A stretch of DNA of 64,000 nt, taken from positions 1 through 64,000 of the forward strand of contig NZ_JAGGOK010000005.1 in the NCBI RefSeq assembly GCF_018614615.1, read 5' to 3'. The notes beneath the pieces are model-generated. The model had not been told where the DNA came from. It saw nothing but the letters and a program-made list of their open reading frames with translations, and searched no databases. The translations under genes were made by a program, and so were the position numbers. This DNA comes from Streptomyces sp. ISL-100 (GTDB lineage: Bacteria > Actinomycetota > Actinomycetes > Streptomycetales > Streptomycetaceae). Position 1 is the stretch's first letter; the number at the start of each line of letters is the position of its first letter. Below, in pieces: positions 7,283 through 15,841 of this stretch.

Positions 7283-8179
7283 TCAGGCAAAAGCGACCGG
7301 CGTGGTGGGCGCCACCGCACCGTTGTCGATGACAAGCAGGAGGTCACCAACGGTCGCGTCGGGCCCGAGCCCCAGTTCCGAGACGGGCCGGGAGCCCGGC
7401 ACGTCGCGTGCGGTGACAGGGGTGAGGTAGAGACCGTTTTCCTGTCCCTGGTAGGCGAGGATCACCGAGGTCTCGTCGCGGGCGATGCGTGAGACCACCG
7501 CGTCCAGGCGGTCGGGCAGCACGGCGCAGATCACGGTGAGCCGCTGTCGCTCGGCCCGGGGGAACGCGGAAATCATCTCCAGCACGCCCGGCGCGGAGAG
7601 AGTGCCTTCCAGCAACTCCGCGACTGCTGCCCGGTCGGCCGACCGGTCGTCCTGCGGCATGGCGTGGACGAAACGCACCATCGGCAGTCCGTCATCGAGG
7701 ACCTGCTGCCAGCGCGGCAGCATGAAGTCGATGTGCAAGGCGTCCTCGCGGGTGGCCCCCGCATCGCCGACGCCCTCGCCGATCCCCGCCAGCCAGGCAT
7801 TGATCTCGGCCCAACGCCAGACCAGCGAACGCCCGACGGTGCCCTCCGGGTCGGGGAAGGGGGCTGCGTCCTTGTGCCGCTCACCGTTCACCCACTGCAG
7901 GACGTTCTGCCGACTGCGGCCGGCCCGCTCGGCGATGTCCGCCACGCCGACCAGATCCGGATCCAGCCGCAGCAACCGGAGCTTGGGAAGCTCCCTGCGC
8001 AGTCGCACGACAAGACGGTGCGCCGCATCGATGGCACTGTCGCCGGATTCGGACACATCGAGAAGATGCTTGCCCCGGTGGCGGGTAAGCAGCCCGTCGA
8101 ACTCATCGAAGATGATGCCGACCGCCACGTCGTCGTCCACGCTGATGCCGTCGACGACGAAGAGAAACTCGTACTCCAC
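7283..8179 (-). CDS. HTH protein, putative antitoxin/regulator of a HicA-like module
   Basis: This protein of about 298 residues has an N-terminal alpha/beta part (EFLFVVDGISVDDDVAV..) and a central DNA-binding HTH region, GVADIAERAGRSRQNVLQWVNGERH, followed by PFPDPEGTVGRSLVWRWAEINAWL, which looks like an excisionase/AlpA-type wing. A C-terminal unknown region follows. The GTG at 8179 has GGAGG five bases upstream; the GTG at 8191 is an alternative. It lies 94 bases after a HicA-like small gene on the same strand. That pairing is common in Streptomyces in my memory, so an antitoxin or autoregulator role is likely but unproven. Confidence 0.6.
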   Translation of the reverse strand: MEYEFLFVVDGISVDDDVAVGIIFDEFDGLLTRHRGKHLLDVSESGDSAIDAAHRLVVRLRRELPKLRLLRLDPDLVGVADIAERAGRSRQNVLQWVNGERHKDAAPFPDPEGTVGRSLVWRWAEINAWLAGIGEGVGDAGATREDALHIDFMLPRWQQVLDDGLPMVRFVHAMPQDDRSADRAAVAELLEGTLSAPGVLEMISAFPRAERQRLTVICAVLPDRLDAVVSRIARDETSVILAYQGQENGLYLTPVTARDVPGSRPVSELGLGPDATVGDLLLVIDNGAVAPTTPVAFA

Positions 8180-8273
8180 CTCGACCTCCACCCCCCTTGT
8201 CCGTGCTTTCACAAACCTCCGCGCCAGAGTTCGCCACCCCCCGAGGGCAGACTTACCCAGGCTCGGTACGTTG

Positions 8274-8549
8274 TCAAACGACAACACCCGCCCCGAAGGA
8301 ACGGCGCGGGTCGTCTTCAGGCAGCGGACAGAGCTTCGCGCGCCGGGCGATATTGCGGGCCGTGCGCCCCGGATTCTTCGCGGTTCCCGGTACCGGGATG
8401 GTGAGGCAGCCTCCTCCGGGACAGGAGCAGTACAGCCGCCCCCAGTGCCCTTCTTTGCGCAGCGCCCAGCCGGCGGCAACGAGCCGCTTGAGGACTTCAC
8501 GGATCTCTTTGTCTTGGTGATCCGCCGGTGACACCTCGCGCCCGACCAT
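8274..8549 (-). CDS. HicA-like small protein, putative mRNA interferase toxin
   Basis: This 91-residue basic protein opens with a helix (EIREVLKRLVAAGWALRKEG), then GHWGRLYCSC with a candidate catalytic His, a Cys cluster CSCPGGGC, and IPVPGTAKNPGRTARNIARRAKLCP. The helix-strand-strand-strand-helix order and the His fit the double-stranded RNA-binding-like HicA fold. The cysteines are unlike classical HicA and may bind metal. It is the promoter-proximal gene of a pair with the larger HTH protein. Confidence 0.55.
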   Translation of the reverse strand: MVGREVSPADHQDKEIREVLKRLVAAGWALRKEGHWGRLYCSCPGGGCLTIPVPGTAKNPGRTARNIARRAKLCPLPEDDPRRSFGAGVVV

Positions 8550-8843
8550 CCGCCATCACCCCAACACTCGCCGCCGCTCCGCTAGTTGACTGTCAACCCG
8601 GCGTGACCGAGAGACTACCCCTGGGAACCGACCATCCACTAAATCGCACGTCAATGCGGCAATTGGGGCGGATGTTCGGGTGATCGTGACTCACTCCTGA
8701 GCCGGCGAGGCCTCGGCGCTTCGATGTCCCGGCACTGCGGCCGGGATCCGGTGTCGGGCTTTGGAAAGGTGTAGCCGACCCGAGTGCGTTCGCGGCATGG
8801 TTCACTCCGGAGCACTTTGAGAAGAAGAGAAGGGGAGTCCTTC

Positions 8844-10367
8844 GTGGCCCATCAGGTCGACCAGTCATTTCTCGCGCTGCCGTTGCGCGCGCTCGCCGAC
8901 GCGGCGCTCGCGCGTGCCCGGGCGCTGGGCGCCGACCATGCCGATTTCCGCTTCGAGCGGGTGCGCAGCGCGGCGTGGCGGCTGCGTGACGCCAAGCCAT
9001 CGGGTTCCTCCGACACCACTGACCTGGGGTACGCGGTACGGGTGGTGCACGGCGGCAGCTGGGGGTTCGCGTCCGGGGTGGACCTGAGCATGGACGCCGC
9101 CGCGCGGGTCGCGGGGCAGGCGGTGGCGATGGCCAAGCTGTCGGCGAAGGTGATCAAGGCGGCCGGGTCCGACGAGCGGGTGGAGCTGGCCGACGAGCCG
9201 GTGCACGCCGACCGGACGTGGGTCTCGTCGTACGACATCAATCCCTTCGATGTGGCGGACGAGGAGAAGTCCGGGCTGCTCGCGGACTGGAGCGCGCGGC
9301 TGCTGGCGGCCGACGGCGTCGCGCATGTGGACGCCTCGCTGCTGACCGTGCAGGAGAACAAGTTCTACGCGGACACCGCCGGCACCGTCACCACCCAACA
9401 GCGGGTGCGGCTGCATCCGCAGCTCACCGCGGTCGCGGTGGACGCGACGAGTGGTGAGTTCGACTCGATGCGGACCATCGCACCGCCGGTCGGGCGAGGG
9501 TGGGAGTACCTGCTCGGGACTGGGTGGGACTGGGACTCCGAGCTGGAGCGGATTCCGTCGCTGCTCGCCGAGAAGATGCGCGCGCCGAGTGTGGAGTCGG
9601 GGACGTACGACCTGGTGGTGGACCCCTCGAATCTGTGGCTGACCATCCACGAGTCGATCGGTCACGCGACGGAGCTGGACCGTGCGCTGGGGTACGAGGC
9701 GGCGTACGCCGGGACCTCCTTCGCCACCTTCGACCAGCTCGGGAAGCTGGCGTACGGATCGTCGATCATGAATGTGACGGGTGACAGGACCGCCGAGCAC
9801 GGGCTCGCCACGGTGGGGTACGACGACGAGGGCGTCGAGGCGCAGTCCTGGGATCTGATCAAGGACGGCACGCTCACCGGCTACCAGCTGGACCGGCGCA
9901 TCGCGAAGCTGACGGGGCTCGGACGGTCGAACGGCTGCGCCTTTGCCGACTCGCCCGCTCATGTGCCCGTGCAGCGGATGGCCAATGTGTCGCTGAAGCC
10001 TGATCCGGGCGGGCTCTCGACCGAGGACCTGATCGGGGGCGTCGAGCGCGGCATCTATGTGGTGGGGGACCGGTCGTGGTCCATTGACATGCAGCGTTAC
10101 AACTTCCAGTTCACCGGGCAGCGCTTCTTCCGGATCGAGAACGGCCGGCTCGCGGGCCAGCTGCGCGACGTCGCGTACCAGGCGACGACCACCGACTTCT
10201 GGGGCTCGATGACCGCGGTCGGCGGCCCGCAGACGTACGTCCTGGGCGGCGCCTTCAACTGCGGCAAGGCCCAGCCGGGCCAGGTCGCTGCCGTTTCGCA
10301 CGGGTGTCCTTCGGCTCTGTTCCGCGGGGTCAACATCCTCAACACCTCGCAGGAGGCGGGCCGATGA
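8844..10367 (+). CDS. tldD: Metalloprotease TldD
   Basis: This 507-residue protease subunit carries the zinc motif HESIGH (in LTIHESIGHATELDRAL), matching the HExxxH of TldD. The protein ends NTSQEAGR. In enterobacteria TldD and TldE form a heterodimer that removes leader peptides (for example from microcins) and degrades unfolded CcdA; the actinobacterial substrate is unknown. The GTG at 8844 was chosen for the AAGGGGAG upstream and the conserved AHQVDQSFLALPL start. The last codons overlap ATGA with a duplicated junction before tldE. The 294 bases upstream hold the divergent promoters for tldD and the HicA-like pair, with no other gene. Confidence 0.92.
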   Translation: MAHQVDQSFLALPLRALADAALARARALGADHADFRFERVRSAAWRLRDAKPSGSSDTTDLGYAVRVVHGGSWGFASGVDLSMDAAARVAGQAVAMAKLSAKVIKAAGSDERVELADEPVHADRTWVSSYDINPFDVADEEKSGLLADWSARLLAADGVAHVDASLLTVQENKFYADTAGTVTTQQRVRLHPQLTAVAVDATSGEFDSMRTIAPPVGRGWEYLLGTGWDWDSELERIPSLLAEKMRAPSVESGTYDLVVDPSNLWLTIHESIGHATELDRALGYEAAYAGTSFATFDQLGKLAYGSSIMNVTGDRTAEHGLATVGYDDEGVEAQSWDLIKDGTLTGYQLDRRIAKLTGLGRSNGCAFADSPAHVPVQRMANVSLKPDPGGLSTEDLIGGVERGIYVVGDRSWSIDMQRYNFQFTGQRFFRIENGRLAGQLRDVAYQATTTDFWGSMTAVGGPQTYVLGGAFNCGKAQPGQVAAVSHGCPSALFRGVNILNTSQEAGR

Positions 10368-10462
10368 GCCGCGAGCTCAGCCGCACCGCCCCCGACTGGG
10401 GGTCCGGGGGTTACTCCCCGGGTAAGCACAGTCTCAACACCTCGCAGGAGGCGGGCCGATGA
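10364..10462 (+). CDS. 32-residue ORF in the duplicated junction, copy 1
   Basis: The ATG at 10364 overlaps the tldD stop as ATGA. The frame encodes 32 residues beginning MSRELSRTAPDWGSG and ending SLNTSQEAGR, and its own stop overlaps the next ATG. AGGAGG sits seven bases before the ATG, inside the tldD end. The peptide is made of a tldE-like start (MSR..RTA) and a tldD-like end. It may simply keep ribosomes moving to tldE rather than have a function. Confidence 0.5.
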   Translation: MSRELSRTAPDWGSGGYSPGKHSLNTSQEAGR

Positions 10463-10557
10463 GCCGCGAGCTCAGCCGCACCGCCCCCGACTGGGGGTCC
10501 GGGGGTTACTCCCCGGGTAAGCACAGTCTCAACACGTCGCAGGAGGCAGGCCGATGA
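10459..10557 (+). CDS. 32-residue ORF in the duplicated junction, copy 2
   Basis: This is an identical copy of the preceding small ORF in a different frame. Its ATG at 10459 overlaps the stop of copy 1, and its stop (10555-10557) overlaps the tldE ATG. The same AGGAGG site precedes it. If translated, ribosomes hand over three times between tldD and tldE. Confidence 0.5.
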   Translation: MSRELSRTAPDWGSGGYSPGKHSLNTSQEAGR

Positions 10558-11945
10558 GTCGCACAGCCAAGCCGTACGAGATCGTCGAGCGGGCGCTGGA
10601 GCTGTCCACGGCCGACGGCTGCGTCGTCATCGCCGACGAGAATTCCTCCGCCAATCTGCGCTGGGCGGGCAACGCGCTGACGACCAACGGCGTCACGCGC
10701 GGGCGTACCCTCACCGTCATCGCGACCGTCGACGGTGCGGAAGGGACCGCGTCCGGGGTGGTGTCGCGGTCTGCCGTGACCGCTGATGATCTTGAGCCGC
10801 TGGTACGGGCCGCCGAGGCCGCGGCGCGTGGCGCCGGGCCCGCGGAGGACGCCCAGCCGCTGGTGTCCGGGGTGCCGGACTCCCCGGACTTCAGGGACGC
10901 GCCCGCCGAGACCTCCTCCAGCGTCTTCACCGACTTCGCACCCGCGCTCGGCGAGGCCTTTGCCCGCGCCAGGGCCGGGGGCCGCGAGCTGTACGGCTTC
11001 GCGAACCACGAGATGACCTCGACCTATCTCGGTACGTCGACGGGTCTGCGCCTGCGTCACGACCAGCCCAACGGCACGCTGGAGATCAACGCCAAGTCGC
11101 CGGACCGTACGCGCTCCGCCTGGGCCGGGTACTCCACGCGGGACTTCAAGGACGTGGACCCCGCCGCCGTCGACGCCGACCTGGCCACGCGGCTCGGCTG
11201 GGCCGAGCGTCTGATCGAAATCCCGGCGGGGCGGTACGAGACGCTGCTGCCGCCCACCGCTGTCGCCGACCTGCTGATCTACCAGCTGTGGTCGTCGGCC
11301 GCCCGGGACGCCGCGGAGGGGCGGACGGTGTTCAGCAAGCCCGGCGGAGGGACCCGCGTCGGCGAGACCCTGTCCGAGCTGCCGCTGACGCTGCGCAGCG
11401 ACCCGAACGAGCCCGGCCTGGAGTCGGCGCCCTTCGTGGTCGCGCACTCCTCGGGGGACGACTCGTCCGTCTTCGACAACGGGCTGCCGCTGTCTCCGAC
11501 GGACTGGATGCGGGACGGCAGGCTGGAGCGTCTGATCTCGACGCGGCACAGCGCGGGGCTGACCGGACTGCCGGTGGCGCCGGCGATCGGCAATCTCATC
11601 CTCGACGGTGGGGGCGAGCGGTCGCTGGAGGAGATGGTGGCCGGTACCGAGCGCGGGCTGCTGCTGACCTGCCTCTGGTACATCCGCGAGGTCGACCCGG
11701 CGACGCTGCTGCTGACCGGACTGACCCGGGACGGTGTCTATCTCGTCGAGAACGGCGAGGTCGTCGGCCAGGTGAACAACTTCCGGTTCAACGAGTCGCC
11801 GGTCGACCTGTTGTCGCGGGCCGCCGAGGCCGGGCGAGTTGAGAAAACGCTGCCGCGCGAGTGGGGCGACTGGTTCACCCGGGCCTCGATGCCCGCGCTG
11901 CGCATCCCGGACTTCAATATGAGTTCGGTCAGCAAGGGCGTATGA
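10554..11945 (+). CDS. tldE: TldE/PmbA, partner of TldD
   Basis: This 463-residue protein belongs to the TldD/PmbA family but lacks the HExxxH zinc motif, as expected for the TldE partner that supports the TldD active site. Family blocks visible include GCVVIADENSSANLRWAGNALTTNGVTRG near the N-terminus, ELYGFANHEMTSTYLGTSTGLRLRHDQPNGTLEINAKS, and GLTRDGVYLVENGEVVGQVNNFRFNESPVDLL near the C-terminus. The start is set by the ATGA overlap and AGGAGG upstream. It is translationally coupled to tldD through the duplicated junction. Confidence 0.9.
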   Translation: MSRTAKPYEIVERALELSTADGCVVIADENSSANLRWAGNALTTNGVTRGRTLTVIATVDGAEGTASGVVSRSAVTADDLEPLVRAAEAAARGAGPAEDAQPLVSGVPDSPDFRDAPAETSSSVFTDFAPALGEAFARARAGGRELYGFANHEMTSTYLGTSTGLRLRHDQPNGTLEINAKSPDRTRSAWAGYSTRDFKDVDPAAVDADLATRLGWAERLIEIPAGRYETLLPPTAVADLLIYQLWSSAARDAAEGRTVFSKPGGGTRVGETLSELPLTLRSDPNEPGLESAPFVVAHSSGDDSSVFDNGLPLSPTDWMRDGRLERLISTRHSAGLTGLPVAPAIGNLILDGGGERSLEEMVAGTERGLLLTCLWYIREVDPATLLLTGLTRDGVYLVENGEVVGQVNNFRFNESPVDLLSRAAEAGRVEKTLPREWGDWFTRASMPALRIPDFNMSSVSKGV

Positions 11946-12017
11946 CGCCCATAGACTGGCCGGGAGCAATCCTCAGCGTTCAAACACTGTTCAAATCGTT
12001 CAAGGAGAGTCAAGACC

Positions 12018-13286
12018 GTGACGGACATCGTCGACGAGCTGAAGTGGCGCGGGCTGTTCGCCCAGTCCACTGATGAGGACGCACTGCGCAAGGCTCTCGC
12101 GGACGGTCCGGTCACGTTCTATTGCGGCTTCGACCCGACAGCGGCCAGCCTGCACGTGGGGCACCTGGTGCAGGTCCTCACCGTGCGCCGGCTCCAGCAG
12201 GCCGGGCACCGGCCGATCGCCCTGGTGGGCGGGGCCACCGGCCAGATCGGTGACCCGCGGCCGACCGCGGAGCGCACCCTGAACGACCCGGAGACGGTCG
12301 CGAACTGGGTGTCGCGGCTGCGCGCCCAGATCGAGCCCTTCCTCTCCTTCGAGGGCCCGAACGCGGCCGTCATGGTCAACAACCTGGACTGGACCGCGGG
12401 CATGTCCGCGATCGAGTTCCTGCGGGACATCGGCAAGCACTTCCGCGTCAGCAAGATGCTCGCCAAGGACTCGGTCGCCCGGCGGCTGGAGTCCGACCAG
12501 GGCATCAGCTACACGGAGTTCAGCTACCAGCTGCTTCAGGGCATGGACTTCCTGGAGCTGTACCGGCGCCACGGCTGCACGCTCCAGCAGGGCGGCAGCG
12601 ACCAGTGGGGCAACCTCACGGCGGGTCTCGACCTGATCCACCGCCTGGAGCCGCACGCGAATGTGCACGCGCTGGCCACGCCGCTGATGGTCAAGGCGGA
12701 CGGGACCAAGTTCGGCAAGTCCGAGAGCGGCGCCGTCTGGCTCGACCCGGAGATGACCACGCCGTACGCGTTCTACCAGTTCTGGCTGAACGTGGACGAC
12801 CGGGACGTCTCGCCGTACATGCGCATCCTCAGCTTCAAGAGCCGCACCGAGCTCGAAGAGCTGGAGAAGCTCACCGAGGAGCGGCCTCAGGCCCGCGCCG
12901 CCCAGCGTGCGCTGGCCGAGGAGCTGACGACGCTGGTGCACGGCGCCGAGCAGTGCGCGGCGGTCGTCGCGGCGTCGAAGGCGCTGTTCGGGCAGGGCGA
13001 GCTCGCCGGTCTGGACGAGGCGATGCTGGCCGCTTCGCTGTCCGAGCTGCCGCACGCGAAGGTCGCGGAGCTCGGGTCCGTCGTGGACCTCTTCGTGGAG
13101 GTGGGGCTGGCCCCGAGCAAGTCGGCCGCCCGCCGCACGGTCAAGGAGGGCGGGGCCTACGTGAACAATGTCAAGGTCGCCGACGAGGACGCCGTACCGG
13201 CGTCCGACGACCTGCTGCACGGCCGCTGGCTGGTGCTGCGGCGAGGCAAGAAGAACCTGGCGGCGATCGAGGTCGCGGCCGGCTGA
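12018..13286 (+). CDS. tyrS: Tyrosyl-tRNA synthetase TyrS
   Basis: This 422-residue class I synthetase charges tRNA-Tyr. The HIGH motif appears as HVGH at residues 46-49 and KMSKS as KFGKS ([11 protein letters not shown]). TyrS blocks YCGFDPTA and [10 protein letters not shown] bind tyrosine and ATP. A C-terminal S4 RNA-binding domain starts near [15 protein letters not shown]. The GTG start has AAGGAGAG upstream. A strong terminator follows directly, so it is the end of its transcript. The 72-base gap after tldE contains no evident T-box. Confidence 0.96.
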   Translation: MTDIVDELKWRGLFAQSTDEDALRKALADGPVTFYCGFDPTAASLHVGHLVQVLTVRRLQQAGHRPIALVGGATGQIGDPRPTAERTLNDPETVANWVSRLRAQIEPFLSFEGPNAAVMVNNLDWTAGMSAIEFLRDIGKHFRVSKMLAKDSVARRLESDQGISYTEFSYQLLQGMDFLELYRRHGCTLQQGGSDQWGNLTAGLDLIHRLEPHANVHALATPLMVKADGTKFGKSESGAVWLDPEMTTPYAFYQFWLNVDDRDVSPYMRILSFKSRTELEELEKLTEERPQARAAQRALAEELTTLVHGAEQCAAVVAASKALFGQGELAGLDEAMLAASLSELPHAKVAELGSVVDLFVEVGLAPSKSAARRTVKEGGAYVNNVKVADEDAVPASDDLLHGRWLVLRRGKKNLAAIEVAAG

Positions 13287-13297
13287 GTCGCTACGCG

Positions 13298-13345
13298 AAG
13301 AGAAGCGGCCGGGAGCGTGGGATTCCACGCCCGGCCGCTTCTCTT
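13298..13345. terminator. Strong bidirectional terminator after tyrS
   Basis: A long perfect hairpin pairs AAGAGAAGCGGCCGGG with its complement around a GATT loop (extra GCGTGG/CCACGC pairs) and is followed by TTTGCC. It serves tyrS and the convergent GlsB-type gene. Confidence 0.85.
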
Positions 13346-13379
13346 TGCCTGTACGGCTGTACGTACAGGCGCACATCGC

Positions 13380-13658
13380 TCAGGTCGTCCGGCGTCTCTT
13401 GCCCTTCATCGATGCCCACAACATGTCGCCGACTCCGACGATCACGATGGCGCCGATCAGCTGGAGCAGATGCCGGATCCAGTCGATCCCCTTGGTTTCG
13501 TCGACGCCGATCCCCGCCGCGACAGAGTTGCCGACGATGCTGCCTAGGATGCCGAACACCACCGTCAGCCACAGCGGGATCTGCTGCTTGCCGGGGATGA
13601 TCGCCTTGGCGAGCAGACCGAGGACCAGACCCACGATGATTGCCCACAACCAACTCAT
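13380..13658 (-). CDS. GlsB/YeaQ/YmgE family membrane protein
   Basis: This 92-residue protein of the transglycosylase-associated (GlsB/YeaQ/YmgE) family has three hydrophobic spans with the Gly motifs AIIVGLVLGLLAKAIIPGK and GILGSIVGNSVAAGIG. A short amphipathic segment and the basic end KGKRRRTT follow. Members are stress-linked in other bacteria; the molecular role is unknown. It is longer than the usual family size of about 80-85 residues because of the loop VDETKGIDW. It is convergent with tyrS. Confidence 0.82.
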   Translation of the reverse strand: MSWLWAIIVGLVLGLLAKAIIPGKQQIPLWLTVVFGILGSIVGNSVAAGIGVDETKGIDWIRHLLQLIGAIVIVGVGDMLWASMKGKRRRTT

Positions 13659-13867
13659 GTCGCCTCCTCATGCGGCGCGGTGTGCGCATGTGGCCCAGTC
13701 TCGGACGGCCGCCCGTACAGCGCATGCCGGACACCGCCATACGTGATCCGGCGGTGGGCGTGCACGCAGGTAGGGATGCCCCGATCTCGAATGCGGCGGA
13801 CCGTCGGCGTACCGTGGAAGGCGTCCGGTCAGGGAGTGTCCGGCGCGGAATCGGGTGGTGGAACGTG

Positions 13868-14242
13868 ATGCGGAAGCACAGCGGAACCGAGGTCTTCCGG
13901 ATCACCGGAGCCCGGCAGGGGCTGGCCGACGACGTACGCCGCCGGCAGCGCCGGTATGTGATCTCGATGTCGATACGGACGGTCGCCGTGATCCTGGCCG
14001 CGGTCCTGTGGGACGTGGAGCGGCACGTCGCGATCGTGGCCCTGGCTCTGGGACTTATCCTCCCGTACATCGCCGTGGTCATCGCCAACGGTGGCCGCGA
14101 GAATGCCCCTTCGCTGCCCTCGGCCTACATCCCGACGCCCGTCCGGCCGGCCCTGGAACGCTCCGCCGAACCGGCCGCCGAGGAACCCGGGCCGGAGGCC
14201 TCAGGCCCGGGCCGTGAGCAACAGCCTCATGAACAGAGTTGA
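13868..14242 (+). CDS. DUF3099 membrane protein
   Basis: This 124-residue protein has the DUF3099 pattern: EVFRITGARQGLADDVRRRQRRYVISMSIRTVAVILAAVLWD, then a second hydrophobic helix (IVALALGLILPYIAVVIANGG) and a Pro/Glu-rich cytoplasmic tail. Two membrane spans are predicted. The function is unknown; the family is actinobacterial. The ATG at 13868 follows GGTGG; a GTG one codon upstream is possible. Confidence 0.8.
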   Translation: MRKHSGTEVFRITGARQGLADDVRRRQRRYVISMSIRTVAVILAAVLWDVERHVAIVALALGLILPYIAVVIANGGRENAPSLPSAYIPTPVRPALERSAEPAAEEPGPEASGPGREQQPHEQS

Positions 14243-14364
14243 TCCCGCGCGGTCTGCAAAGCTCAATAAAAGCTCAGATCAATCATGAAGTTCCGGTGCA
14301 CCACACCCCATGTCGCGTGACATACTTCGTAGGCGCTCCGCATCCCCCGTCGGAGCGACGGACC

Positions 14365-14408
14365 GACGCCGGGCAGCTCCCCCCGTGGCTGCTCGGCGTC
14401 GCCTTTTT
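14365..14408 (+). terminator. Strong terminator before the 86-aa gene
   Basis: GACGCCGGGCAGC pairs with GCTGCTCGGCGTC and is followed by GCCTTTTT, a textbook rho-independent terminator on the plus strand. It lies about 120 bases after the DUF3099 stop. A second small perfect hairpin (CCGTCG-GAG-CGACGG, 14347-14361) precedes it, so this could be the end of a short non-coding RNA rather than of the DUF3099 transcript. Confidence 0.75.
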
Positions 14409-14425
14409 GACCTAGGGTTGAGTGC

Positions 14426-14686
14426 GTGAACTCCCCTGATTCCCTTCTTTTCCCCGGCTCCTCCGATGCCGGCGCCACCGTCTGCTCCGCCAAGGGCTGC
14501 CGCTCCGCCGCCGTGTGGGTTCTCGCCTGGAACAACCCGAAGCTGCACACTCCGGAACGCCGCAAGACGTGGCTCGCCTGCGAGGAGCACCGGGAGCACC
14601 TCTCCCAGTTCCTCGGCGTACGCGGCTTCCTGAAGGACGTGGTGGCGCTGGAGGAGTGGGAGGCTCGGTCAGCCTCCGATGGCTGA
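14426..14686 (+). CDS. Conserved small cysteine-containing protein
   Basis: This 86-residue protein with a GTG start has a compact fold with VCSAKGCRSAAVWVLAWNNPKLHT and WLACEEHREHLSQFLGVRGF. The cysteines and histidines (C-x4-C and C-x2-H-x2-H) suggest a zinc site. Homologs in Streptomyces sit beside moaA; database names for them are not informative. Its last 18 bases overlap the 3' end of the convergent moaA gene. Confidence 0.7.
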   Translation: MNSPDSLLFPGSSDAGATVCSAKGCRSAAVWVLAWNNPKLHTPERRKTWLACEEHREHLSQFLGVRGFLKDVVALEEWEARSASDG

Positions 14687-15658
14687 CATGGGGCGGTCGG
14701 GCTGCAGGAAGGACGGGTCGTCGAGACCGGAGCCCGCCTTCTTGCCCCACATCGCCAGCTTCCACAGCCGGGCGATCTCCTCGTCCGGGGCGCCGGAGCG
14801 CAGGGCGCCGCGCAGGTCCGACTCTTCGCGGGCGAACAGGCACGTGCGTACCTGACCGTCGGCGGTGAGCCGGGTCCGGTCGCAGGCCCGGCAGAACGGT
14901 CGCGTGACGGAGGCGATGACGCCGACGCGCTGCGGGCCGCCGTCGACGACCCAGCGCTCCGCGGGCGCCGAGCCGCGCTCGCCCTCGCCCTCAGTGGTGA
15001 GCGTGAAGCGGGTACGCAGAGACTCCAGGATGTCACCGGCGGTTATCATGCCGTCGCGCTTCCAGCCGTGCTGGGCGTCGAGCGGCATCTGCTCGATGAA
15101 GCGCATCTCGTACTCGTTCTCGACGGCCCAGGCGAGCAGGTCGGGGGCCTCGTCGTCGTTGAGCCCGGGCATCAGTACGGCATTGACCTTGACCGGGGTC
15201 AGGCCCGCGTCGCGAGCGGCCGCCATGCCGTCGATCACGTCGTGGTGGCGGTCTCGGCGGGTAAGGGTCGTGAAGACGTCGGGGCGCAGGGTGTCGAGCG
15301 AGACATTGACCCGGTCCAGGCCGGCCGCCTTGAGGGCGACGGCGGTGCGCTTGAGGCCGATTCCGTTGGTGGTGAGAGACATCTTGGGGCGCGGCGCGAG
15401 GGCGGCGCAGCGCTCGACTATCCCGAAAAGACCGGGGCGCAGCAGCGGCTCGCCGCCGGTGAAGCGCACCTCGGTCACGCCGAGGTCGGTCACCGCGATG
15501 CCGATCAGCCGCACAATCTCGTCGTCCGTGAGCAGATCCGGCTTCGCCAGCCACTGCAGCCCCTCCTCGGGCATGCAGTACGTACAGCGCAGATTGCAGC
15601 GGTCGGTGAGCGAAACGCGCAGGTCAGTGGCTACTCGGCCATAAGTGTCGATAAGCAT
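14669..15658 (-). CDS. moaA: GTP 3',8-cyclase MoaA
   Basis: This 329-residue radical SAM enzyme starts molybdenum-cofactor synthesis by rearranging GTP. The radical SAM cluster motif CNLRCTYC is at residues 21-28, preceded by RVSLTDR, and VRFTGGEPLL binds SAM. A second Fe-S cluster uses FCRACDRTRLTADGQVRTCLF near the C-terminus. The protein ends GG, and the C-terminal double glycine is functionally required in MoaA. No other mo- genes are in the window. Upstream is a long hairpin separating it from actP. Confidence 0.95.
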   Translation of the reverse strand: MLIDTYGRVATDLRVSLTDRCNLRCTYCMPEEGLQWLAKPDLLTDDEIVRLIGIAVTDLGVTEVRFTGGEPLLRPGLFGIVERCAALAPRPKMSLTTNGIGLKRTAVALKAAGLDRVNVSLDTLRPDVFTTLTRRDRHHDVIDGMAAARDAGLTPVKVNAVLMPGLNDDEAPDLLAWAVENEYEMRFIEQMPLDAQHGWKRDGMITAGDILESLRTRFTLTTEGEGERGSAPAERWVVDGGPQRVGVIASVTRPFCRACDRTRLTADGQVRTCLFAREESDLRGALRSGAPDEEIARLWKLAMWGKKAGSGLDDPSFLQPDRPMSAIGG

Positions 15659-15758
15659 CCTCGACCCACTCCCCGATCCGGAATTCGTCTTTGTCGAACG
15701 TTGTCGAGCCTACGCGACACCTCTGACAACAACGGGGGCTCCGATACCACGGGAGCTG

Positions 15759-15794
15759 TGTGGCCGCGTCGTACGACTCTACGACGCGGCCACA
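15759..15794. terminator. Hairpin between actP 3' end and moaA promoter
   Basis: TGTGGCCGCGTCGTA pairs perfectly with TACGACGCGGCCACA around a short loop. It lies 48 bases after the actP stop, so it is a likely actP terminator, although no T-run follows. The rest of the 15659-15841 gap would hold the moaA promoter. Confidence 0.6.
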
Positions 15795-15841
15795 AAGCCC
15801 CCGCTGTGGGAAAGGTGGTGCGCTCAGTGCGCTCAGTACGC

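Larger units (their letters stand above)
10338..10558 (+). repeat. 95-bp perfect tandem duplication at the tldD/tldE junction
   Basis: Bases 10338-10432 and 10433-10527 are identical 95-bp units. A third, diverged partial copy (10528-10558) carries the real tldE start. Each unit contains the end of tldD (coding LNTSQEAGR), an ATGA overlap, a new short coding stretch and the stem CCGGGG-GTTA-CTCCCCGG. Because 95 is not a multiple of three, each unit shifts the frame, and the ATGA overlap restores a start in the new frame. Confidence 0.95.

Noticed and set aside
8593..9000. Minus-strand frame overlapping the tldD start
   Set aside because: Low-complexity shadow of the tldD coding region without ribosome site; the region upstream of tldD is better explained as divergent promoters.
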